This document shows, piece by piece, positions 26,597 through 34,515 of a DNA stretch of 64,000 nucleotides (positions within the stretch are counted from its first letter, which is position 1; each line of letters begins with the position of its first letter). The translations under genes and the position numbers were made by a program. This stretch comes from Bradyrhizobium sp. ORS 278. GTDB lineage: Bacteria > Pseudomonadota > Alphaproteobacteria > Rhizobiales > Xanthobacteraceae. The notes beneath the pieces are model-generated. The model saw only the letters and a program-made list of their open reading frames with translations. It did no database searches and had not been told where the DNA came from. The stretch covers positions 3,286,001 through 3,350,000 of the forward strand of contig NC_009445.1 in assembly GCF_000026145.1 (NCBI RefSeq), given 5' to 3'.

Positions 26597-27715
26597 ATGT
26601 CCCACGAGACGCATTCGGATCCTTATCTTCGTTACTATCCAGCCATTGAGCAGCCGCGGCCTGACGAGGCCGAAATGATCCGCGCCATCGTGGCGTCTGT
26701 CGAGCGCACAAGCGCCACTACCTTTGCCACTTACAAACATGGGCTCCGGCAGCAGCACGCAAAGGGCGTCGGCTATCTGCGCGGCGAGCTCACCGTCTAT
26801 GAGGACCTTCCGAGTCATCTGCGCCAGGGCTTGTTCGCGCAACCCACGCGCTATCCCGTGATCGTGCGATTCTCGACGGCATTGGGCGCGATCAAGAGCG
26901 ATCGGATCCGGGTGCCGCGCGGCTTCGCGATCAAGGTGCTGGGCGTGAGCGGCGCCAAGGCACTCGCCGACGACGACACCACCAGCCAGGACCTTCTGCT
27001 CGTCAATCATCCGAGCTATATCGCCGACGCGCGCAGCTACTTGGAGGCGCAGCGCAAATTCGAGCGTACCAAAAGTCTCCCCGACCTCGCTGTCCGGGCC
27101 GTTGGCCTCGTCTCGCGCGTGCTGCTCGAGCTATCAACACTCGTCCGCCTGCCGTTGCCAATCATCATCAAGGCGCTCGGCGATCCCGGACATCATATTC
27201 TTGGCGAGACGTTTCACACCGAGGGCGCGATCCGCTTCGGGGATTTTGTGGCGCGGCTGCGGGCTGTTCCGGTTTCACCCGCGCTTCGTCGTCTCACGGG
27301 GCAGCCCAGTCACGACGGCGACGATGTGGTGCGGCAATCCGTCGTCTCGTTCTTCCGGACGGAGCCTGCCGAGTACGAGCTGCAGGCACAGCTTTGCACC
27401 GACCTGCGGCACACCCCGATCGAGGACTCCTCAATCGACTGGCCTGAAGACTTCGCGCCACCGCAGCCGATCGCCAATATCAGGCTTCCGGCGCAGGTTG
27501 CTGACAGTCCCGCCCGCCGCGCCTATGTCGACGACGTGCTCTCGTTCGACCCGTGGCGCTGCCTGGCCGCCCATCAGCCGCTCGGCTCTGTCATGCGGAT
27601 GCGTCGCGACGTCTATCGAACCTCGCGAGTCCTGCGCCAGCAGCAGAATGCGGCGCTCGGCCTCGCGCCACCCAATCCGACGGAGCCGCGCGACATCGCG
27701 GAGCTGCCCGACTGA
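26597..27715 (+). CDS. Catalase family protein
   Basis: The 372-residue protein has the catalase core in short form. RQQHAKGVGYLRGELTV near residue 50 holds the distal histidine, and FAQPTRYPVIVRFST near 85 is the conserved heme-pocket strand. DDTTSQDLLLVNHPSY near 125 and the end SFDPWRCLAAHQPLGSVMRMRRDVY near 320 match catalase-related proteins that lack the clade 1-3 C-terminal domain. There is no signal peptide. The canonical proximal RLFSYxDTQ motif is not obvious, so peroxidase rather than catalase activity is possible. It is convergent with the STAND regulator, with five bases between them. Confidence 0.82.
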   Translation: MSHETHSDPYLRYYPAIEQPRPDEAEMIRAIVASVERTSATTFATYKHGLRQQHAKGVGYLRGELTVYEDLPSHLRQGLFAQPTRYPVIVRFSTALGAIKSDRIRVPRGFAIKVLGVSGAKALADDDTTSQDLLLVNHPSYIADARSYLEAQRKFERTKSLPDLAVRAVGLVSRVLLELSTLVRLPLPIIIKALGDPGHHILGETFHTEGAIRFGDFVARLRAVPVSPALRRLTGQPSHDGDDVVRQSVVSFFRTEPAEYELQAQLCTDLRHTPIEDSSIDWPEDFAPPQPIANIRLPAQVADSPARRAYVDDVLSFDPWRCLAAHQPLGSVMRMRRDVYRTSRVLRQQQNAALGLAPPNPTEPRDIAELPD

Positions 27716-27720
27716 GATGT

Positions 27721-30700
27721 TCAGTCGATCCGGGTCGTGAGCGCAAAGAACGGCGCGGCCCGCAGCGGATCGTCGGGTGCTAGCGAGTGTGCCAGCAGAG
27801 CCACCATATCATTTGCGCGCCTGCGCCACGCCGGCGCGCGCTGGACGTCGCCCGCGCGATCGAAGACCTCCGCTATGGTCGTGTAGACGCGCCGCGCCGC
27901 GAAGGGCGCGTGCACGCGACGGAGCGCCTTTATGGCCTCGCTCAGATGTTTCCGCGCTGTAGCGGTGTCATCTCTGCCCAGACACAGACGGGCCGCTGCA
28001 TCGCAGGCGAGCGCGAGAAACGGGAGATCGGGGGCTGCGGCGACGAACGCATGCAGATTGGCGCTGGCTTGACTTGCTTTTTCGAGCTCTCCGCAGACCA
28101 GCCAATAGTTGAAAACGTTCAGGAGATGATGTGGTACGATCGCCGACTCCATCGGAATGCCTTGAACGGCGAGCCTCTCCTCGATCATAACGAGGTGGCT
28201 GCGCGCGGCTACTAGATCGCCACGCCCGAGATGTGTCCGGACCAGCAGTGACCGGCCTATGAAAAAGCTGAAGGGATTAGCCTCGGCCTGGGGCGTCAGT
28301 CCGATGTCGGCAAGCTCGGCCGCGCGCTCGAATTGCTCTACCTCGGCGTAGAGCCAGCCCAGCGTCAAGTGGCACAGCGCGACGGCTTGCAGGTTTTGGT
28401 TGCGTTCCGCGGCGCTCAGCGCGACCGAGACGGTTTGCTGCAGGCCGCCCCATTCGCCTTGGTAGAGCATGGCGAATGCCTCGACCGTGGTGTAGAGCGT
28501 GAAGACGTAGATGTCACCGATCTCGCGCAGCAGTGCCTTGCCCTTTTCGGCGACGCGCCGGCAAGCCGGATAATCGGCGCGCAGCAGTTCGACCACGATC
28601 TCCATCGAATAGCGCCGCATGCGCATGTTGAGATCGGACGAATCCCCGATGACCTCGGACGCCTCCCGGCAGAATTCGGCGTCATTCGCGGACCAGCCGA
28701 ACAGCATCATGCGGAGATTGGCCGCGTTGCCCTGAACCAACGCGCCGAACGCCGGATCGCCGATGGCACGGCAGCGTTCCAGTGCCTGCTCGGCGAACGG
28801 CAGACACCGACGCGGATCGATGTAGAGGAAGAAGCGGCTGAGATCGACCAGTGCATTGACCTCGTCCTGGATCAGCCCGCCCGCGGCTGCAGCTGCAGCA
28901 ATCGCGTGAAGATCTGCAATCGAACGGGCGAAGTCGCCGCCGGCGCGCCAGGCCCAGGCTCTTTGGCGCAGAAGCTTGAGCTGGATGTCGGTGCGCTGCT
29001 CCTTCGCCAGGTATGGCACGAGTTCGAGGGCGCGCGTGAGATAGGCCGCCGCCTCCTGCGGGCTGAAGCGGCGCGCGGCGTTTTCCGCTGCCAGCGTCAG
29101 ATAGCTGACGGCCTTGGCGAAGCGGCGGCCGATTTCGAAATGCAGCGCCAGCGCCGCAGCGATCTCTCGCGTGTGAGAACCGTAGCCTTGCTCCAGGCCG
29201 TCACCCAGGCGTGAGTGGGTGTCGGCACGGCGAGCCGGCGGCAGTCGCCGGTACAGCGCCTCCTGATAGAGCGCATGCTGGAAGGCGTACTGTCCGGAGA
29301 TGGCGCCATTCGGCCATTCTGTCACGCCGGAAGCGAAGATGACGCCGCCGACGCGCGCCAACTGCTCGCAGCGCTGCTCGATCTCCAGTACCGGACGATC
29401 AAGCGCGCCCGCAAGGTGGAGCGCCGAGAACTCCGCTCCGGCGGCACTGGCCGCTTCCAGCAGACTGCGTTCCTCCGGTCCGAACTGTTCGATTTGGCGC
29501 GTGATCATGCTCTGCAGATCGCGTGGCATCGCCTCGCGCGCGGCCGCATCGGATTGCTCCAGGCGCCAATGGCCGTTACTCTCGACCAGGATGCCCGCGC
29601 CGACGAGATGATCGACCAGCGAGACGACGAACAACGGCTGTCCGTTGGTCCGCTTGAAGATGCGTTTGCACAGATCCTCCGCAAGCGCCGGCGAATTGAA
29701 GCGCAAGGTGAGATAGTGCTCGGTCTCGCTCTGTGACAGCCGGTCGAGCGGCAGCTCGATGCACCGACCGCGGATCTGCAGGTCGGCGTGGACGGAGCGG
29801 ATCGGATGATTGCCGGTCTCCACCTCGTTCGGCCGATAGGTAGCGAGCACCAGGATGGCGGCGCGATGATCCCGCCGCGCCAGCCGCGACAAGACGTCGA
29901 CCGTGCCGAAATCGCTCCAGTGCAGATCCTCCAGAATGATCACCCATGTGCGCTTCGCGCTGAGGTGCTCCATGAGATCGGCAAATTCGAGTAGCATCCG
30001 CTCACGCGTGGCACCGAAGATGTCGTGCTGAAATCCCGTCCGCTCGTCATCCCCGAGCAGACCAGGCACCTGCGCGAGCCAGGTCGGTGCGCGAGTCCGG
30101 AGCGACTTGACCAGACCGGCGCCGTCGGTGCGGCGGGAGTGCTCGTGAAGCGCCTCGATCAGCGGCAGGAAGGCCTCCCGGGCGCCGAACATTTCGTTGC
30201 ATGCGCATCGAAGCACCGAGATGCCATCGGCCTGGAAGTGCTCCTCTGCCATCTGAAGCAACGTGGTCTTGCCAATGCCCGCCTCGCCGGTAATGAACAC
30301 CACTTGGCGTTGGCCTTCGTCCGCCTTCTGCATGGCCAATTGGAGTGTCTGCAACGCGGCGTCGCGTCCGACCCGCCAGCCACGATGGCGGTCGGCCGCT
30401 TCACCCTGCGGCTTCAGTCCGCTATCGCGCGCCGGGTCAGCAAGGTGATGAGCTATCTCCACAGCAGCGATGAAGCGGTAGCCGCGCCGCGGCACCGTCT
30501 CGATGTAGCGCGGCGACTGCTTATTATCATCGAGTGCCGTTCGTAGCGCATTGATAGTCACCGAGAGGCTGGATTCGCTGACGTGGACATCGGACCACAC
30601 AGCGTTGAGTAGCTCCTCCTTGGTGACGAGCTCGCCAGCACGTTCAACGAGGTGGACGAGCACGCCAAAGGGCTTCGGTGCGAGCAGGATGCGCTCGCCG

Positions 30701-30768
30701 CTGCGCCGAAGCAGGGCGTTTTGCTGATCGAGCTGGAACGGGCCGAAAACGAACGTTTTCTGGGTCAC
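27721..30768 (-). CDS. Winged-helix transcriptional regulator with STAND-type ATPase and TPR-like repeats
   Basis: The 1015-residue protein begins with an OmpR/CadC-like winged helix (FGPFQLDQQNALLRRSGE, ESSLSVTINALRTAL, PRRGYRFIAAVE; residues about 5-110). An AAA/STAND NTPase follows with Walker A GEAGIGKTTLL near 167 and Walker B WVIILEDLHWSD near 275. The C-terminal half (about 500-1015) is helical and TPR-like (for example LCHLTLGWLYAEVEQFERAAELA). Such proteins are large signal-integrating activators whose inducer binds the repeats. The start is GTG at 30766-30768 with AAGGAG upstream; that ribosome site is buried in an inverted repeat (30775-30826). It is divergent from two tiny membrane ORFs and convergent with the catalase gene, one or both of which may be targets. 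Confidence 0.88.
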   Translation of the reverse strand: MTQKTFVFGPFQLDQQNALLRRSGERILLAPKPFGVLVHLVERAGELVTKEELLNAVWSDVHVSESSLSVTINALRTALDDNKQSPRYIETVPRRGYRFIAAVEIAHHLADPARDSGLKPQGEAADRHRGWRVGRDAALQTLQLAMQKADEGQRQVVFITGEAGIGKTTLLQMAEEHFQADGISVLRCACNEMFGAREAFLPLIEALHEHSRRTDGAGLVKSLRTRAPTWLAQVPGLLGDDERTGFQHDIFGATRERMLLEFADLMEHLSAKRTWVIILEDLHWSDFGTVDVLSRLARRDHRAAILVLATYRPNEVETGNHPIRSVHADLQIRGRCIELPLDRLSQSETEHYLTLRFNSPALAEDLCKRIFKRTNGQPLFVVSLVDHLVGAGILVESNGHWRLEQSDAAAREAMPRDLQSMITRQIEQFGPEERSLLEAASAAGAEFSALHLAGALDRPVLEIEQRCEQLARVGGVIFASGVTEWPNGAISGQYAFQHALYQEALYRRLPPARRADTHSRLGDGLEQGYGSHTREIAAALALHFEIGRRFAKAVSYLTLAAENAARRFSPQEAAAYLTRALELVPYLAKEQRTDIQLKLLRQRAWAWRAGGDFARSIADLHAIAAAAAAGGLIQDEVNALVDLSRFFLYIDPRRCLPFAEQALERCRAIGDPAFGALVQGNAANLRMMLFGWSANDAEFCREASEVIGDSSDLNMRMRRYSMEIVVELLRADYPACRRVAEKGKALLREIGDIYVFTLYTTVEAFAMLYQGEWGGLQQTVSVALSAAERNQNLQAVALCHLTLGWLYAEVEQFERAAELADIGLTPQAEANPFSFFIGRSLLVRTHLGRGDLVAARSHLVMIEERLAVQGIPMESAIVPHHLLNVFNYWLVCGELEKASQASANLHAFVAAAPDLPFLALACDAAARLCLGRDDTATARKHLSEAIKALRRVHAPFAARRVYTTIAEVFDRAGDVQRAPAWRRRANDMVALLAHSLAPDDPLRAAPFFALTTRID

Positions 30769-30774
30769 GTCATA

Positions 30775-30826
30775 AGCTCCTTTCTGAGCGGATCTTAAGG
30801 GAAAGCTCAGCCAAATGTAAGGAGCT
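30775..30826 (-). promoter_or_regulatory. 5'-UTR hairpin burying the ribosome site of the STAND regulator
   Basis: On the minus-strand RNA, AGCTCCTT (30826-30819) pairs with AAGGAGCT (30782-30775), and inside it CTGAGC (30810-30805) pairs with GCTCAG (30789-30784). The AAGGAG ribosome site, seven bases from the GTG start, is fully paired. This suits translational control such as an RNA thermometer or binding-protein switch, but that is inference. Confidence 0.55.
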
Positions 30827-30948
30827 CCTAAGGACTCGCGAGCCCTCGCGAATTAGCATTGTTTTGCGATGATCGCGGAGTGTTCGCTCGCGAGAGCGCC
30901 AATTCAATGATTGGGCGAGTTCTCGAATCCTAACAAGGGAGATCGAAA

Positions 30949-31143
30949 ATGCGCGTTGCCAAGATTGCAAGACACGAATTTTTACCGGCTGCACCGTCAA
31001 CATTACGAGACTATGACGGGCGTATCATCGTGGGCTCTGCCGTTTACGGCTTGCTGATGTTGGCGGCAATTTACTTCACCTTGTCATCGACCGGCACGAC
31101 CGCGGCCGACATCGAGCTCGCGGCGATGGGGTTCATGCCTTGA
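30949..31143 (+). CDS. Small membrane protein, 64 aa
   Basis: Not recognised. The ATG at 30949 has a GGGAG ribosome site. The product MRVAKIARHEFL... has one predicted membrane helix (IIVGSAVYGLLMLAAIYFTL, residues about 27-46) and a short tail ending IELAAMGFMP. It is divergent from the STAND regulator and overlaps a second small ORF at its stop, so the two form a micro-operon. Confidence 0.6.
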   Translation: MRVAKIARHEFLPAAPSTLRDYDGRIIVGSAVYGLLMLAAIYFTLSSTGTTAADIELAAMGFMP

Positions 31144-31283
31144 GCGAACAGCAGCTGCGGCTCGTCTGCTGGTGCCTTGCCGCATCGGTCATTTTGGCAG
31201 TCGGCATCTGGTCATTGTTAGGAGCGCCGCCGCCGGACGCAGGTAGTATCTGGCGTGCGTTGGCGCAGGCTCCCGAGCATTGA
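31140..31283 (+). CDS. Possible small membrane protein, 47 aa, TTG start
   Basis: TTG at 31140-31142 overlaps the stop of the 64-residue ORF by four bases (TTGA). The frame codes for a short protein, SEQQLRLVCWCLAASVILAV followed by GIWSLLGAPPPDAG, with one membrane helix, ending EH before TGA at 31281-31283. Translational coupling is the only start support; there is no strong ribosome site. Not recognised. Confidence 0.4.
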   Translation: MSEQQLRLVCWCLAASVILAVGIWSLLGAPPPDAGSIWRALAQAPEH

Positions 31284-31327
31284 CCGCATTTACCGCTGAA
31301 TGTTTTCGGAAAGAGGAGGGCAGACGC

Positions 31328-31642
31328 ATGATCCCGCTCCATGGCCGTATCGTCTGTGCCGGCATGCTAACCGGTCTTGTGATGACACGCGCGATGACAT
31401 CGGTCGCAGCCGCCGAGCGGCCCTGCTACGAAACGCTGGGCTTTCCGATGTCGCCGCATCAGCTGGCGGCCTTGGGTCCGGCGAACGCCGCGCAAAGCCT
31501 GACGTGCCTGCCGCTGCTGGATACAGCCTCTCCGCACCAGTTTGCGGTGCTGACACCACGCCGACCCTCTGAACGGGATCCGGCACCTGTGAGCACGGTG
31601 GGATCGGTTGGCATGGGGCTGACCGTAACCCGCGATGACTGA
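31328..31642 (+). CDS. Small exported protein with duplicated SPHQ motif
   Basis: The 104-residue product has a signal peptide (IPLHGRIVCAGMLTGLVMT to about residue 28, AAAE cleavage) and two copies of a short motif, SPHQLAALGP near residue 42 and SPHQFAVLTP near 69. The first is preceded by FPM. The ATG follows GAGGAGG at 31311-31317. I recall short rhizobial proteins with SPHQ-type repeats but no function. It follows the micro-operon of membrane ORFs and may be co-transcribed. Confidence 0.6.
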   Translation: MIPLHGRIVCAGMLTGLVMTRAMTSVAAAERPCYETLGFPMSPHQLAALGPANAAQSLTCLPLLDTASPHQFAVLTPRRPSERDPAPVSTVGSVGMGLTVTRDD

Positions 31643-31729
31643 ACGGCAAGGTCTACTGCGCGCTGCTGCGACCTGCTGAATCGGAATATTGGGCCGCGGG
31701 GACGACGCCATTGACCTTTGGAGGTCACG

Positions 31730-32875
31730 ATGAACGACATCGAACACCATCGATCGCACGGTCCGCTGATCGATCCGGACGAATGCCGCGGGTCTGCCGA
31801 ACGGATGAGGCGCGAAATGGTCACGTCCTTCGCGATTTGCGTTTTGCAGGGCATGATGCGTGGAGTGGCGAAAGCCGGCGCCAAAGCGAGCCGCACCGCC
31901 GGACGCTTGCTGTTTTGGTTCGGCGGACACGGGCCGGTGCTGCTGGTTGCGGCGCTGGCTTTCGGCGTCCTCGTTCCGCCGCTTGGCGATTTCGGCTATC
32001 ACCTGTTGCCCGTCTCGGCTTTCCTGTTGACCCTAGGCTCGTTCCTGACCGCCGGACTTGCACCGGCGGAGGTCCCGGTTGCGCGATGGCTGCTCGCCAT
32101 CGTGCTCGTATGGGTCGGCGTCGGCCTGCCACTTGCGGCCGCAGGCGTGCTGTCGGCCGTGACGCTCGATCCGGCGCTGCGCGCGGGCGTGCTGCTGTCT
32201 CTGCTCGCGCCGCCCGTTGGCAGTGCGGCCGCAATCGCCGCGATGCTCGGATTGCAGCCGCGGCTGGCGCTGATCGTGTCGATCACGCTGACCTTGGCGT
32301 CGCCTGTAACGATACCGGCGTTCGCGACCATCCTCGGGCTCGGTATCGGTTTCAACGTCGGCTGGCTCGCGATCCGATTGCTGACCATCATTGGCTGCGC
32401 AGCATTGCTGGCAATGGTGGCGCTCAGATTCCGGCGGTGGACAGCGGGTCTGCTGCCGGATGGCCAGGCGGCGACGGGTGCTGCCGTCATCGGACTGGTG
32501 ATCGTCGGTCTTGCGACCTCGAAGGGCGTCGCGAGCCAATGGCACAGCGATCCTTATCGCTTTGTCGAAATGCTTGGAGCCGCGATTGCGATCAATTTCG
32601 CATTCTGTCTGGTTGCGATGCTCGCGTTTCGCCGTCTCGGCATCCGTCTTGCCGCCACGATCGGTCTCGTCAGCGGCAATCGCAACGTGACCTTGGCTTG
32701 GGCCGCCGCGAGCTTCGGATTGCCGGCCGTGACTGAGGGGTATGTTGCCGCCTGCGTGGTTCCAGTGCTGGCCTTGCCGCTGCTCATCAAGCAGACGTTT
32801 GCGCTTGGGGCGCGCTTATCGCGCTGGAACGCGTCCGTGACAGGCTGGCGGGTTCGAGGACGGCCCTCCGCTTGA
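31730..32875 (+). CDS. SBF/BASS-like membrane transporter
   Basis: The 381-residue protein starts at ATG 31730 behind GGAGGT. After a 60-residue cytoplasmic N-terminus it has about nine to ten hydrophobic segments (GPVLLVAALAFGVLVPPLG, AGVLLSLLAPPVGSAAAIAAM). The C-terminal GLVSGNRNVTLAWAAASFGLP resembles the conserved crossover segment of bile-acid:Na+ symporter (SBF) family permeases. The substrate cannot be assigned. The long charged N-terminus is unusual for the family. Confidence 0.65.
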   Translation: MNDIEHHRSHGPLIDPDECRGSAERMRREMVTSFAICVLQGMMRGVAKAGAKASRTAGRLLFWFGGHGPVLLVAALAFGVLVPPLGDFGYHLLPVSAFLLTLGSFLTAGLAPAEVPVARWLLAIVLVWVGVGLPLAAAGVLSAVTLDPALRAGVLLSLLAPPVGSAAAIAAMLGLQPRLALIVSITLTLASPVTIPAFATILGLGIGFNVGWLAIRLLTIIGCAALLAMVALRFRRWTAGLLPDGQAATGAAVIGLVIVGLATSKGVASQWHSDPYRFVEMLGAAIAINFAFCLVAMLAFRRLGIRLAATIGLVSGNRNVTLAWAAASFGLPAVTEGYVAACVVPVLALPLLIKQTFALGARLSRWNASVTGWRVRGRPSA

Positions 32876-33003
32876 ATTCCATTCACCGCACCAGATGCGT
32901 GATCGACAGGTGGCAACGATTCGCACCTTTGCCTGACCGACAGATTTCTCCAGGCGATGACGAAATAAATCTTTCGTTTTTCCGAAAAATATGCTTCACT
33001 CTC

Positions 33004-33440
33004 CGTCATCCTGCTTCGCCACGAGGGGCGCTTCGCGATCGTCACGAACGTTGAGGCAGGGAGGCGGTGGCCGCGACATGTCGCAGCGTAGCTTGTCTGC
33101 GCGGACGAACGGCATGGCGCGGACGTCAAGTCGCGTGGTCCCGGCATCCCGATGCTGATGCCAAGTTCGCGACGATGCTTGCGCATCGCGCGGATGACGG
33201 TGGCCAAAAGCCGGTGCACCGAGGAGAGCGCGAAGTACACGTGAAAACCATCGCGCAGGGAAGGCCGGGTCGGTCCGGCTGAACCTGTGGTTCTCTCCCC
33301 GTGCTTTTCTTTCGCACGGGGGCCGCGGGTGCCAGTCGGCACTCGGCCTTCCCTGCGCCCTCTGTTTGGAGGAGGGCGGTAACGATCAGCACAGCTCGGA
33401 CAGATCCTGTCGCGAGGCCGGTGATGCTTGCGCGCTTATC
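33004..33440. repeat. Hairpin-rich non-coding element
   Basis: GCGCAGGGAAGGCCG (33253-33267) pairs perfectly with CGGCCTTCCCTGCGC (33344-33358), enclosing AACC/GGTT (33282-33292), CCCCGTGC/GCACGGGG (33297-33321) and GTGCC/GGCAC (33329-33342). Upstream are GGCATC/GATGCC (33143-33162) and GATGC/GCATC (33174-33187). No convincing ORF is present. The start (GTCATCCTGCTTCGCCACGA) recalls a long dispersed element in other Bradyrhizobium genomes; that is from memory, unverified. A multi-branched RNA or a mobile non-coding element is likely. Confidence 0.6.
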
Positions 33441-33495
33441 GAATGCAGATCATGCCTTCGTCGGGAGGCATTCCGTCGAACGCCACCGGGAATGC

Positions 33496-33612
33496 GTAGC
33501 CCGGGTGAGCGGAGCGACACCCGGGTTCATCGCAACAGCTCGTGTGAACCCGGATGTCGCTTCCACCTTCGCCTTGCAGGCTTCGGCGGACAAGCCGCTC
33601 ATCCGGGCTACG
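33496..33612. repeat. Family B palindrome with nested mini-hairpin, copy B8
   Basis: It starts GTAGCCCGGGTGAGCG and ends GCTCATCCGGGCTACG. The right arm holds a 33-nt insertion at 33564-33596 containing GCCTTGCAGGC and ending GGCGGACAAGCC, at the same site and of the same length as in B2. Confidence 0.86.
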
Positions 33613-33630
33613 AGGGGTCTTTCGACTAAC

Positions 33631-34056
33631 TCACTCCGGCATCATCTCGCCAGAGCCGCCGAACTCCGCCGGAAAGTCCTTCAGCTTCGGCAGGCCGTCC
33701 TTGATCGGCAGCACGCTCTCCGCGTAGTTGACGTGCACGCCGGGGGTGAATTTCAGCGTCGGAATTGTCGCGGCATAGACGTCGATCATGCCGAGCGGCG
33801 GATGGTCCGTCATCAGGTGCCCGCCGCACTTGGTGCAATATTTGCGGTGGCTCATGTCGGTCTTGTGATAGGTTCCGATCGCCTCCGCGCCCTTGGTCAC
33901 GCGCACGTTCGACGGCTTCCACAGCGTGAAGGCGTTGACCGGCCCCGCCGACCACGAGCGGCAGGAGGAGCAGTGGCAATAGCCCATCGCCTCCGGCTCG
34001 CCATCGGCCTCGAGCTCGACCGTGCCGCAGAAGCATTTGCCCTGATAGAGCGTCAT
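33631..34056 (-). CDS. GFA family protein (glutathione-dependent formaldehyde-activating-like)
   Basis: The 141-residue zinc protein starts MTLYQGKCFCGTVELEADGE behind GGGAGAA. The metal cysteines are in GKCFCGTVE, CHCSSCRSW near residue 29 and YCTKCGGHL near 80. This is the GFA/CENP-V fold, which in some members binds glutathione or its formaldehyde adduct; most family members have no proven activity. The C-terminal part IDVYAATIPTLKFTPGVHVNY is also typical. It is monocistronic next to repeat B8. Confidence 0.9.
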   Translation of the reverse strand: MTLYQGKCFCGTVELEADGEPEAMGYCHCSSCRSWSAGPVNAFTLWKPSNVRVTKGAEAIGTYHKTDMSHRKYCTKCGGHLMTDHPPLGMIDVYAATIPTLKFTPGVHVNYAESVLPIKDGLPKLKDFPAEFGGSGEMMPE

Positions 34057-34210
34057 GACAGCGTTCTCCCTGACTGTTTTTCGATGTTGGACGACCATGC
34101 TGGCACAGTTGCACGGCCAAAGGGAATCCAAGAATAGAGCTACCGGCCTGGAACATCTGGTGCGGCGCAGCGGCGAGCTACGGAAGATCCCGATCCGGTC
34201 GCCGGTCGCA

Positions 34211-34316
34211 ACCCTCATGGTGAGGAGCGCCGAAGGCGCGGCTCGAACCATGAGGCCACAGGTGCGGCCTCACCCTTCGAGACGCCCGCCTGCGCCGGGC
34301 TCCTCGGGGTGAGGGT
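34211..34316. repeat. Family G repeat, full copy G2
   Basis: It starts ACCCTCATGGTGAGGAGCGCC and ends CTCCTCGGGGTGAGGGT, with CACCCTTCGAGACGCCCGCC in the middle. The right arm matches the half-copy G1 at 6767-6815 in reverse orientation. No gene is visible in the rest of the 34057-34515 gap. Confidence 0.8.
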
Positions 34317-34515
34317 CGACAGCATTTCCCGGGATGCCACTGATGTCGGCACAATCATCGTTCTCAAGGCGGAGGGTGAGGACCACGCGGCCGGTTGCCT
34401 CGAAATTCCGCGCGGCGGCCACGCGCATGGCTCCATACGCGCAGCGCCGCTTGCTCCAGAACCCTCGGTGCCGTTAGCTCTCCCCACAACAACGTACAAG
34501 GGAGCCAGCGCCGCG

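Noticed and set aside
33253..33358. tRNA or tRNA-like gene in the branched element
   Set aside because: A 15-bp outer stem and no anticodon or T-loop consensus do not fit a tRNA.
33301..34137. Plus-strand frame through 33.3-34.1 kb
   Set aside because: Runs through the hairpin-rich element, repeat B8 and the opposite GFA gene; no coding signal of its own.
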